Source: Planctomycetota bacterium (GTDB taxonomy: Bacteria; Planctomycetota; PLA2). From it: a DNA stretch of 13,171 nucleotides. Positions 7,448 to 13,171 of this stretch are shown here, piece by piece. A program made the position numbers and the translations under genes. Below the pieces are notes generated by a model. It was not told the DNA's origin. It did no database searches and worked only from the letters and a program-made list of their open reading frames with translations. Each line of letters begins with the position of its first letter. The stretch's first letter is position 1. The DNA lies in contig JAKLKT010000224.1 in assembly GCA_023150495.1 (NCBI GenBank), positions 1 through 13,171 of the forward strand, given 5' to 3'.

Positions 7448-8587
7448 TCAGCTGGGTTTGCCGAGGTCCATCATCTCCGAGGCGAAGCAGAGCGTGACGC
7501 GCGAGACGCCGTCGGAGAAGAGCCGCACCGTCTGCCCGTCGATCTCGCCGTCGATCCCCGCCTTCGGCGGCTGCCCGGCCTTGCCCGTTCCCTCGTCCTC
7601 GAGCCGGTCGATCCGGATCCAGTAGCACCAGCCGTCCTTCGCCGTCTGCAGGCTCTTGCTCACGCGCCGAGGGTAGCGCTCGCGCGGCCGCTCCTTCAGC
7701 CGCTCGAGCGCCGTCGGCAGCGCGTTCCACACGTTTCCGTCGTGGCCGGCGTTCGGGAACTCGCGGTAGCGTACGGGGACGCCGATCCGCGCGAGCTCGC
7801 TGCACGTCTCGCGCGGCTGCGCGACCGGGCAGACGGCGTCCTTCGCGCCGTGGAGGACGTAGACGGGAAGCGCGAGCAGGTTCGCGTGGAGCCCCGTCAC
7901 CTGCCGCGTGACCGCGCTCATCGGCGCGGTCCCCGCGAACCGGTCGGCGCGGCACAGGCCGAGCTCCCACGCCCAGAAGCCGGTCTGCGAGAGCCCGGTC
8001 ACGTAGACGCGGTCCGGGTCGAAGTGGTAGCGCGTCGCCAGGTCCCTGAACATCCGCTGGAAGATGAGGTTCCCCTCCTCCTCCGGGAGGCCGCGCGCGT
8101 CGGGTCCGATCCTCTCGACGATCTCCGTCCGGACGACGAGCCAGTCGCGGCATCCGGCCGAGTCCGCGAGGTTCCGGTAGAAGTCGAGCCCCTTGAGCTT
8201 CTCCTCGAGCTCCATCCTGGCCCACGTGCCGTGGCCGGGGTCGAGGAGGAGCGCGCTGCCCTTCTCGGGGTCGTAGCCCGACGGGACGTGTACCGCATAT
8301 CCGTACGGCTCCCCGTCGTGCGTGAACGCGTACCCCCCCGCCGCCCCCCCGATGCGCACCACACCCTTCCCCTCCGCCGCGTCCCGCGGGTAGAGGGGTC
8401 CCTTCCGGAGCACCTGCTCGATCTCCTCGAGCGGCCCGCCGCCGTCGCCGAGCGCGTCGATGAGCTTCGCGCGATCCGCCTCCTTCGGCTCCGCGAGGAT
8501 CGCGTGGAGCGCGGTGCGGATGCGCTTCTCGTCGGGCGCGGCGAGCGCGGCCGCCGCGAAGAGCAGAAGGACGGGCGCTCGGATCAC
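7448..8587 (-). CDS. Secreted alpha/beta hydrolase (esterase/PHB-depolymerase-like)
   Basis: 379 aa from GTG 8587. A signal peptide (VIRAPVLLLFAAAALAA) is followed by a helical N-terminal region and an alpha/beta-hydrolase domain from about residue 95. The catalytic triad is visible: S200 in GLSQTG, D250 in LHGAKDAV, and H282 in NAGHDGN. YAVHVPSGYDPEKG resembles the start of secreted feruloyl-esterase or polyhydroxyalkanoate-depolymerase-like domains. A C-terminal beta-rich tail (about 317-379) ends abruptly at EMMDLGKPS. As I recall, related secreted hydrolases continue past this D-L-x-K-P motif with another strand, so the tail may be shortened. The start overlaps the stop of the upstream carbohydrate-binding-like gene (GTGA) and has no Shine-Dalgarno site, so it is probably coupled. 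GTG is preferred because it sits exactly at the signal peptide; a longer frame upstream is only a shadow of the neighbour. The substrate is unknown; an ester of a polymer or glycan is plausible. Confidence 0.85.
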   Translation of the reverse strand: MIRAPVLLLFAAAALAAPDEKRIRTALHAILAEPKEADRAKLIDALGDGGGPLEEIEQVLRKGPLYPRDAAEGKGVVRIGGAAGGYAFTHDGEPYGYAVHVPSGYDPEKGSALLLDPGHGTWARMELEEKLKGLDFYRNLADSAGCRDWLVVRTEIVERIGPDARGLPEEEGNLIFQRMFRDLATRYHFDPDRVYVTGLSQTGFWAWELGLCRADRFAGTAPMSAVTRQVTGLHANLLALPVYVLHGAKDAVCPVAQPRETCSELARIGVPVRYREFPNAGHDGNVWNALPTALERLKERPRERYPRRVSKSLQTAKDGWCYWIRIDRLEDEGTGKAGQPPKAGIDGEIDGQTVRLFSDGVSRVTLCFASEMMDLGKPS

Positions 8588-9519
8588 TCGAGCACCACGT
8601 CGTCGAACCACGCGTCGCCGGGGCCGCGGATCGCGAGGACGACGCGGAGCCGCTTCGCGCCGGGCGGGACGTCCAGGGGGAGCGCGATCTCGCCCTTCGG
8701 CTCGGCGCGCGCGCATGCGACGAGCGCGCCCTCCTCGGTTTCCGCGACGAGCGCGACGATCGCGGTCGCGCCCTCCGCGCGCGCCTTGCACTTCAGCGCG
8801 ACCTTCCTGGCCTTTCCCGGCAGCTTCACGACCTGCTGGACCCCGAGCTCCGGGTAGAGCCGGTGCCCGCCGCGCGAGAGGCGGAGCTCCTTCCCGTCGA
8901 GCGCGACGCGGAGGCCGTCCGAGCCGGGGAACGCCGCCCAGCCGTCCTTCGACGTGTCGAAGTCGCCGTTCCTGAGCCCGAGCTTGCCCGTCTTCCCCCG
9001 CTCCGCCGGCGGCGCGCCCGCGATCGTGACGCTCGCGTCGTCGAGCCAGAGCTCGCCCTTCCCGAAGAGCTTCACGAGGATCCGCCCGCCCTTCGCGGGC
9101 CCGGGGATCGCGATCGTCGCCTCGAACGTCTTCCACTTCGCGCCGAGGTCGCCGTCGAGCACCTTCTCCTCGGCGAACGGGTTGCCCGCGTCGTCCCAGA
9201 GGATGAAGAGGATCTGCGCGCGCCCGAGCTTCCTCCCCTTGGCGCGGATCGAGAAGGCGAGCGTCCCCTCGCCGGCGCCCCCGAGCGCGTAGTCGGTCCA
9301 GATCATCGCGGGGCGCTCGGGCGAGTCGGCCGCCTTGGTGACGTGGAGCGCCCCCTTCTCGACCTCGCGCCCGTCCGCCCCGCCGAGCTGGAAGAACACC
9401 CAGCCCTCCGTCCCCTTCTCGAGGTCGCCGTTCGGGAGGAGGTTGCCCTCCTCCGCGGCCGCGAGCGCGACGAGCGCCGTCAGCGCCGACATCGTTCGCA
9501 TACCCATCGGAGCACGCAT
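8584..9519 (-). CDS. Exported protein with two carbohydrate-binding-like (jelly-roll) modules
   Basis: 311 aa. The N-terminus (MRTMSALTALVALAAAEEG) is a signal peptide. Two modules share opening and closing patterns: residues ~27-166 begin NLLPNGDLEKGTEGW and end ELWLDDASV; residues ~180-311 begin LGLRNGDFDTSKDGW and end DAWFDDVVLE. This N-G-D/F...G-W start and W-F/L-D-D end is typical of CBM4/9-type and related galactose-binding-like jelly rolls. No catalytic motif is seen. It shares a GTGA overlap with the secreted hydrolase, so it is probably its partner: a binding protein delivered alongside the enzyme. ATG 9519 is annotated because a GGGGGA lies 11 nt upstream; starts at 9507, 9501 or 9492 would still leave a signal peptide. 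The gene is divergent from the methyltransferase at 9600 and likely leads the minus-strand cluster. The ligand is unknown. Confidence 0.78.
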   Translation of the reverse strand: MRAPMGMRTMSALTALVALAAAEEGNLLPNGDLEKGTEGWVFFQLGGADGREVEKGALHVTKAADSPERPAMIWTDYALGGAGEGTLAFSIRAKGRKLGRAQILFILWDDAGNPFAEEKVLDGDLGAKWKTFEATIAIPGPAKGGRILVKLFGKGELWLDDASVTIAGAPPAERGKTGKLGLRNGDFDTSKDGWAAFPGSDGLRVALDGKELRLSRGGHRLYPELGVQQVVKLPGKARKVALKCKARAEGATAIVALVAETEEGALVACARAEPKGEIALPLDVPPGAKRLRVVLAIRGPGDAWFDDVVLE

Positions 9520-9531
9520 TGTTCCACAGGT

Positions 9532-9554
9532 CCCCCGGAAAAGTGACCCGGGGG
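9532..9554. promoter_or_regulatory. Inverted repeat in the divergent intergenic region
   Basis: CCCCCGG (9532-9538) and CCGGGGG (9548-9554) form a perfect 7-bp inverted repeat around a 9-nt AAAAGTGAC spacer, in the 80-nt gap between divergent starts at 9519 and 9600. It could be an operator controlling both directions or a 5'-leader hairpin of the minus-strand gene; it also overlaps that gene's likely ribosome-binding site. In GC-rich DNA such a repeat can arise by chance. Confidence 0.35.
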
Positions 9555-9599
9555 CGGCCGCTGTCGCCTGCCGCCCCCGCGTGCGATCCTAGGCGCCCC

Positions 9600-10331
9600 G
9601 TGACGTCCCTCCGTGCGCCGCTCGAGGCGGCCGGCCACTTCCTCTTCCGCACGCGCAACGCGCTGTTCCCGGCCGCGTTCCTCGCGGCCGTGCTCCTCTT
9701 CCCGCCGCCGCCGGAGCACGCGGGCCCCGCCTGGCTCGCGGCGGGCGTGGCACTTCTCACCCTCGGCCAGGCGCTCCGCGTGCTCACGATCGGCCTCGCC
9801 TACATCAAGCGCGGCGGCAAGGACGGCCGCATCTACGCGAGCGGTCTCGTCACGGGCGGCGTCTTCGCGCACTGCCGGAACCCGATGTACGTGGGCAACC
9901 TGCTCGCGCTGCTCGGCCTCCTCGCGCTGTCGGGGAGCCCGCTCGCGCTCGCCGTCGGCGGCGCGTTCTTCCTCCTCGCCTACCTCTCGATCACGCTCGC
10001 GGAGGAGACCTACCTCCTCGGCCGCTTCGGGGACGAGTACCGCGCCTACCGCGCGCGCGTCCCGCGCTTCCTGCCGCGCCCGGGCGGCGCGCTCGCGACG
10101 CTCCGGCACCCGTTCGACTGGCGGAAGGTGGTCTCGAAGGAACACGGCACGCTCTACCTGAACGTCATGCTCGCAGCCGCGGTCCTCGCCTACGGCGCGC
10201 ACCGCGCGGGCGACCTCGACCGGCGCCTCGTCCCGGTCGCGGCCGTTGCTGTCGCGGCGACGCTTCTCTACGCGCTCGCGCGCATCGCGAAGAAGCGGAC
10301 CACGTGGCTCCGGCCGGAAGGTGCTCGATGA
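9600..10331 (+). CDS. ICMT/PEMT-like integral membrane methyltransferase homologue
   Basis: 243 aa from GTG 9600. About five or six hydrophobic segments (roughly 21-34, 45-65, 97-112, 113-133, 185-200, 209-226) indicate an inner-membrane protein. The family signature is clear: HCRNPMYVGN (91-100), then AEETYLLGRFGDEYRAYRAR (134-153) and VPRFLPRP (154-161). This is the isoprenylcysteine carboxyl methyltransferase / phospholipid methyltransferase fold, in which the R-x-P-x-Y-x-G and E-E...F-G-x-E-Y motifs bind SAM. Bacterial members methylate phospholipids, thiols or unknown acceptors. Its stop overlaps the ATG of the chorismate mutase gene (ATGA), making it first in a three-gene coupled unit with cmoA. 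GTG 9600 is preferred because it directly precedes the membrane domain; an in-frame GTG at 9543 is possible. No clear Shine-Dalgarno site is seen. The acceptor substrate is not predictable. Confidence 0.85.
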   Translation: MTSLRAPLEAAGHFLFRTRNALFPAAFLAAVLLFPPPPEHAGPAWLAAGVALLTLGQALRVLTIGLAYIKRGGKDGRIYASGLVTGGVFAHCRNPMYVGNLLALLGLLALSGSPLALAVGGAFFLLAYLSITLAEETYLLGRFGDEYRAYRARVPRFLPRPGGALATLRHPFDWRKVVSKEHGTLYLNVMLAAAVLAYGAHRAGDLDRRLVPVAAVAVAATLLYALARIAKKRTTWLRPEGAR

Positions 10332-10879
10332 GAAAGCTGGGGGGGCTCGGGGGCGCGCGGGCGGAGATCGAGGGGATCGACGCGGAGCTCCTCCGCCTCC
10401 TCAACCGGCGGGCGGCGATCGTCCGGAAGCTCCACGCACGGAAGGCGAAGGAGGGGAGGCCGTTCTACGACGCCCCTCGTACCGACGCGATTCTCGACCG
10501 GCTCCTCCGCCTCAACAAGGGGCCCCTCCGCGACGAGCAGGTGCTCGCCCTCTTCAGCTTCCTCCTCCACCATTTCGCGCTCGGCCACCGCCCGGGACGG
10601 CCCCCGGACCCCCCCATCTTCCTCGCCGAGCTGGCGCCCGGCGCGGACAAGGCGATCCTCCGCCGCCACGGCATCCGGAGGCTCCACAGGCGTTCCAGGG
10701 GCCTCGTGGACGCGCGGGACCCCGCGACGCGGATGGTCCGCGTCCTCTCGGGGCTCCTCACGGGAGCCCGTGGCGCGATCCTCCGGATCGGGAAGGACGA
10801 GGACGACGAGGCCCTTGCGGACCTCTGCTATCGTGCGAAGCTTCTCTGCCTCGCGCTCCGCGCGGGAGGAGGCCGATGA
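10328..10879 (+). CDS. AroQ-type chorismate mutase domain with unknown C-terminal extension
   Basis: 183 aa. Residues ~9-88 align without gaps, up to residue 51, to the chorismate mutase domain of the E. coli P-protein: R11, R28, K39, D48 and R51 occupy identical positions (for example RAEIEGIDAELLRLLNRR). Chorismate mutase converts chorismate to prephenate. Two active-site positions differ: E52 is T52, and Q88 falls on a His (H87). NKGPLRDEQVLALF matches the P-protein style third helix. Residues ~90-183 are basic and unrecognised; they are neither a prephenate dehydratase nor a dehydrogenase. ATG 10328 overlaps the previous stop (ATGA) and has GGAAGG 6 nt upstream. The stop overlaps the ATG of cmoA. 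Because CmoA needs prephenate, this gene is best explained as its supplier rather than a general aromatic-biosynthesis enzyme; that role is an inference. Confidence 0.85.
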   Translation: MRKLGGLGGARAEIEGIDAELLRLLNRRAAIVRKLHARKAKEGRPFYDAPRTDAILDRLLRLNKGPLRDEQVLALFSFLLHHFALGHRPGRPPDPPIFLAELAPGADKAILRRHGIRRLHRRSRGLVDARDPATRMVRVLSGLLTGARGAILRIGKDEDDEALADLCYRAKLLCLALRAGGGR

Positions 10880-11604
10880 AGGACCGGATCTTCGACGGGG
10901 AAGGGCGCGTCTCGGACTTCGTGTTCGACGAGAAGGTCGCGGGCGTCTTCGACGACATGGTCGCCCGGAGCGTGCCCTACTACGACGAGGTGCAGCGCCT
11001 CCAGGTCGACCTCGCGGTCGAGTTCCTGCCGGAGCGGGAGAGCCTCGTCTACGACCTCGGCTGCTCCACCGGCACGACGCTCCACCTGCTCTCGTCCCAC
11101 CCCCGGTGCCCGGGGACGGCGCGGTTCGTGGGCCTCGACAATTCCCCGGCCATGCTCGAGAAGGCGCGGACGAAGCTCGCGCCCGCCGGCAGCCGGGTCG
11201 AGCTCCTCGAGGCCGATCTGAACGCGGGGGTCGACCTCCGGCCGTGCCGCATCGTCTTCCTCAACTGGACGCTCCAGTTCGTCCGGCCGCTCTACCGGGA
11301 GTCGCTCGTCCGGCGGATCTTTCTGGCGCTGGAGCCGGGCGGGGCCCTCTTCCTCTCCGAGAAGGTCCTCCTCTCGGACTCCTTCCTCAACCGGCTCTAC
11401 ATCGAGCACTACCTGCGCTACAAGCGGTCGCGCGGCTACTCCGACGCGGAGATCCAGCGGAAGAGGGAGGCGCTCGAGAACGTGCTCGTCCCCTACCGGC
11501 TGGAGGAGAACCGGCTCATGCTCGAGCGTGCCGGGTTCTCGACCATCGACCCCTTCTTCCGCTGGCTCAACTTCGCCTGCCTCCTCGCCGTCAAGGCGCC
11601 GTAG
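10876..11604 (+). CDS. cmoA: Carboxy-S-adenosyl-L-methionine synthase CmoA
   Basis: 242 aa, matching the family length (E. coli 247). It aligns along its whole length to CmoA: DFVFDEKVAGVFDDMVARSV, the SAM-binding VYDLGCSTGTTLHLL, GLDNSPAMLEKAR, FLNWTLQF, PGGALFLSEK, RSRGYSDAEI and KREALENVL. R197 corresponds to E. coli R199, which binds the added carboxylate. CmoA converts SAM plus prephenate into carboxy-SAM, releasing phenylpyruvate and water; CmoB then uses Cx-SAM to make cmo5U at tRNA wobble position 34. It is cytoplasmic. ATG 10876 overlaps the stop of the chorismate mutase gene (ATGA) and follows GGAGGAGG (10865-10872). No cmoB is seen in the window. The next gene starts 108 nt downstream. 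This is the most confidently named gene here. Confidence 0.95.
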   Translation: MKDRIFDGEGRVSDFVFDEKVAGVFDDMVARSVPYYDEVQRLQVDLAVEFLPERESLVYDLGCSTGTTLHLLSSHPRCPGTARFVGLDNSPAMLEKARTKLAPAGSRVELLEADLNAGVDLRPCRIVFLNWTLQFVRPLYRESLVRRIFLALEPGGALFLSEKVLLSDSFLNRLYIEHYLRYKRSRGYSDAEIQRKREALENVLVPYRLEENRLMLERAGFSTIDPFFRWLNFACLLAVKAP

Positions 11605-11640
11605 GCGCGCCGCCCCGTCGTCCAATCCCGGCACGGCGCC
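11595..11640 (+). repeat. 8-bp inverted repeat spanning the cmoA stop codon
   Basis: GGCGCCGT (11595-11602) and ACGGCGCC (11633-11640) are perfect inverted copies separated by 30 nt, with the cmoA stop between them. The loop is long and no T-run follows, so it is at best a weak candidate for a transcript-end structure. Confidence 0.3.
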
Positions 11641-11647
11641 CCCGGAT

Positions 11648-11679
11648 CACAATCCCGTGACACAATCGGGGCACCATCG
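11648..11679 (+). repeat. Short direct repeats upstream of the TolC-like gene
   Basis: CACAATC occurs at 11648-11654 and 11661-11667, and the near-copy CACCATC at 11672-11678; the last two are followed by GGG. The starts are 13 and 11 nt apart, close to helical phasing. They lie in the 108-nt spacer ahead of the TolC-like gene and may be an operator. This is a weak, purely visual call. Confidence 0.25.
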
Positions 11680-11701
11680 GGCGCGGGCGTGCGTATGTTA
11701 C

Positions 11702-11707
11702 GGAAGG
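11702..11707 (+). promoter_or_regulatory. Shine-Dalgarno site choosing the TolC-like start
   Basis: GGAAGG lies 5 nt before ATG 11713. This favours that start over the in-frame ATG at 11695, which has no such site and would add six residues to the lipoprotein signal. Confidence 0.65.
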
Positions 11708-11712
11708 TGCGG

Positions 11713-13171
11713 ATGACGTTCAGGTTGCGTGCGTTCCTCCTCCTCGCGGCGCTCGGCGGCTGCGCCTCGCGATACGAGCGCTCCGCCGACCGCGAGGGGA
11801 ACGAGATCATGAGGGAAGGGGAGGCGTCGGTCGAGGCCTTCCGGACCAACCTCGTCCGGCCCGCGCCGGACACGCCCAAGCGGGAGGACCGCCCGCCCCC
11901 GGTCGAGGTGCCCGCCGTCCTGACGCTCGAGGACGCGCTGCGGATCGGGACGGAGTGCAACCGGGACTACCAGACGCAGCGCGAGTCGTTCTTCCTGTCG
12001 GCGCTGGGCGTCGGGCTCACGCGCCGCGACTTCGAGGAGTGGGTCTTCAGCGGCAGCCTCTCGAACAACCTCACCGACGGCGAGGAGATCCCCCTCTTCG
12101 AGACGACCGCGCTCGCCTTCACCGGGACGCGCGCCGTCCTCCCGACGGGCGGCAGCCTCACGATCACCGGGCAGCTGACGCAGGTCCACGAGCCGGAGAG
12201 CGAGGGGACGGTCACCGGCACCGCGTCGTTCACGCAGCCGCTCCTGCGCGGCGCGGGGAAGTCGGTCGCATGGGAGCCGCTCACGCTGGCCGAGCGCGGC
12301 CTCGTCTACCAGGCACGCGCCTTCGAGCTCTACCGCCAGGACTTCACGATCTCGATCATCCAGCAGTATGCGAGCCTCGTCAGCCAGCGCCGGGGCGTGA
12401 AGAACGCCGAGAACCGCGTCGCGAGCAACGACTACGTGCAGCGGCAGGCGAAGGCGCTCTACCGGCTCGAGATGGGCACGCAGACGGACGTGTTCCGCGC
12501 CGAGCGCGAGCACAGGAACGCGCAGAACGCGCTCCTCGACGCCCAGCAGGGCTACCAGCTGGCGCTCGACCAGTTCAAGATCACGCTCGGGCTGCCGCTC
12601 TCCGCGGCCTTCGAGGTCGTGGACGACATCCCGGAGCCGCCGGATGTCGACCCCACGATCGACGGCGCGGTCGAGGCCGCACTCGCCAACCGCCTCGATC
12701 TCGCGACCGCACGCCAGCAGAACGAGGACGCGGGGCGCGCGGTCCTCGTCGCGAAGAACGCGCTGCTCCCCGACCTGAACTTCACGGCGTCCTACAACGC
12801 CATCGCGATCGGCAACACGCTCGCCGATTTCGGCGCCGAGCCCGACAACTGGGCGTTCGGCCTGTCGCTCGAGATCCCGCTCGACCGCAAGGCGGAGCGG
12901 AACGCCTACAAGGGGGCGATCCTCGCCTACGAGCAGTCGAAGCGGTCGCTGCAGCTGACCGAGGACAACGCGATCCTCTCCGTGCGCGACGCGCTGCGCC
13001 GCCTGCGGCAGACGCGCCTCCAGATCCAGAACGACAAGGACAACATCAGGACGATCGAGCGGCTGCTGCTCAAGGCCGACCTCGAGAACCGCGCCGGGAA
13101 GGGCAGCAACCGCGACGTGGTCGAGGCGACGAACGACCTCGCGGACGCGAAGAACAGCCTCAACGACCGCT
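11713..13171 (+). CDS. TolC-family outer-membrane efflux lipoprotein (partial, C-terminus off window)
   Basis: 486 codons are visible before the window ends. The N-terminus (MTFRLRAFLLLAALGGC) is a lipoprotein signal with lipobox LGGC and the lipidated Cys at residue 17. A charged, Pro-rich linker (about 48-66) precedes the outer-membrane efflux domain, which begins at VLTLEDALRIG. Features of the family are a beta-barrel-like segment (about 110-185, ending QPLLRGAGKS), long amphipathic helices (about 186-290), the GLPL turn (293-296), a second repeat (EAALANRLDLATARQQ, beta-strands, PLDRKAERNAYKGA) and a final helix pair. TolC/OprM-type proteins form the trimeric outer-membrane channel of tripartite efflux or type I secretion systems. 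Partners (membrane fusion protein, pump) probably follow beyond the right edge. Third-base GC is high, as in the neighbours. Confidence 0.9.
   Translation, partial: MTFRLRAFLLLAALGGCASRYERSADREGNEIMREGEASVEAFRTNLVRPAPDTPKREDRPPPVEVPAVLTLEDALRIGTECNRDYQTQRESFFLSALGVGLTRRDFEEWVFSGSLSNNLTDGEEIPLFETTALAFTGTRAVLPTGGSLTITGQLTQVHEPESEGTVTGTASFTQPLLRGAGKSVAWEPLTLAERGLVYQARAFELYRQDFTISIIQQYASLVSQRRGVKNAENRVASNDYVQRQAKALYRLEMGTQTDVFRAEREHRNAQNALLDAQQGYQLALDQFKITLGLPLSAAFEVVDDIPEPPDVDPTIDGAVEAALANRLDLATARQQNEDAGRAVLVAKNALLPDLNFTASYNAIAIGNTLADFGAEPDNWAFGLSLEIPLDRKAERNAYKGAILAYEQSKRSLQLTEDNAILSVRDALRRLRQTRLQIQNDKDNIRTIERLLLKADLENRAGKGSNRDVVEATNDLADAKNSLNDR

Noticed and set aside
6560..8857. Long plus-strand open frame of 765 codons
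   Set aside because: It is antisense to the M16 and hydrolase genes, with Arg/Glu/Val-rich composition and no domain; a GC-rich shadow frame.
11595..11640. Rho-independent terminator after cmoA
   Set aside because: The inverted repeat is only 8 bp with a 30-nt loop and has no T-tract; kept only as a low-confidence repeat.
11657..11699. Sigma-70-like promoter GTGACA...TATGTT before the TolC-like gene
   Set aside because: The hexamers are 31 nt apart, far from the ~17 nt required.
1..13171. tRNA, rRNA, CRISPR array, transposase, phage or defence genes
   Set aside because: No cloverleaf-like segment, repeat-spacer pattern, or transposase, integrase or nuclease motif was found on either strand by eye.

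Overview
This is a very GC-rich, almost gap-free bacterial segment. Several gene pairs share a 4-nt ATGA or GTGA stop/start overlap, GTG starts are common, and there are many exported proteins and lipoproteins. TolC-type and Lgt-type genes indicate a diderm envelope. The secreted alpha/beta hydrolase and the style of the TolC protein remind me of uncultured Planctomycetota or a similar high-GC environmental lineage, but this placement is tentative. I see no tRNA, rRNA, CRISPR array, insertion sequence or phage gene.

Left edge (1-2021). A COG4671-type glycosyltransferase runs leftward out of the window. Only about 40 nt away, and divergent from it, is a phytanoyl-CoA-dioxygenase-like Fe(II)/2OG oxygenase whose frame is broken by a single-base shift near 1705.

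Centre (1958-9519, all minus strand, read right to left). The order is: a tandem carbohydrate-binding-like exported protein; a secreted GxSxG esterase-like hydrolase (GTGA overlap); a two-domain M16 metallopeptidase; a LanC-like cyclase (ATGA overlap with the peptidase); a small lipoprotein; and an Lgt-like membrane protein (ATGA overlap with the lipoprotein). The M16 gene and the first ~40 codons of the LanC ORF have clearly lower third-position GC than the flanking genes, so this piece may have a separate history. M16 + LanC + lipoprotein + Lgt-like protein may be an envelope peptide- or protein-modification cassette. No LanB/LanM dehydratase or RiPP precursor peptide is visible.

Right part (9600-11604, plus strand). 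Three genes are chained by ATGA overlaps: an ICMT/PEMT-like membrane methyltransferase, an AroQ-type chorismate mutase with an unrecognised C-terminal half, and cmoA (carboxy-SAM synthase). CmoA consumes prephenate, the product of chorismate mutase, so this looks like a dedicated Cx-SAM supply unit. The coupled membrane methyltransferase homologue raises the question of whether Cx-SAM is used outside tRNA modification. This is the most interesting locus in the window.

Right edge (11713-13171). A TolC-family outer-membrane lipoprotein begins after a 108-nt spacer and runs off the window. There is no gene-free stretch longer than 300 nt.
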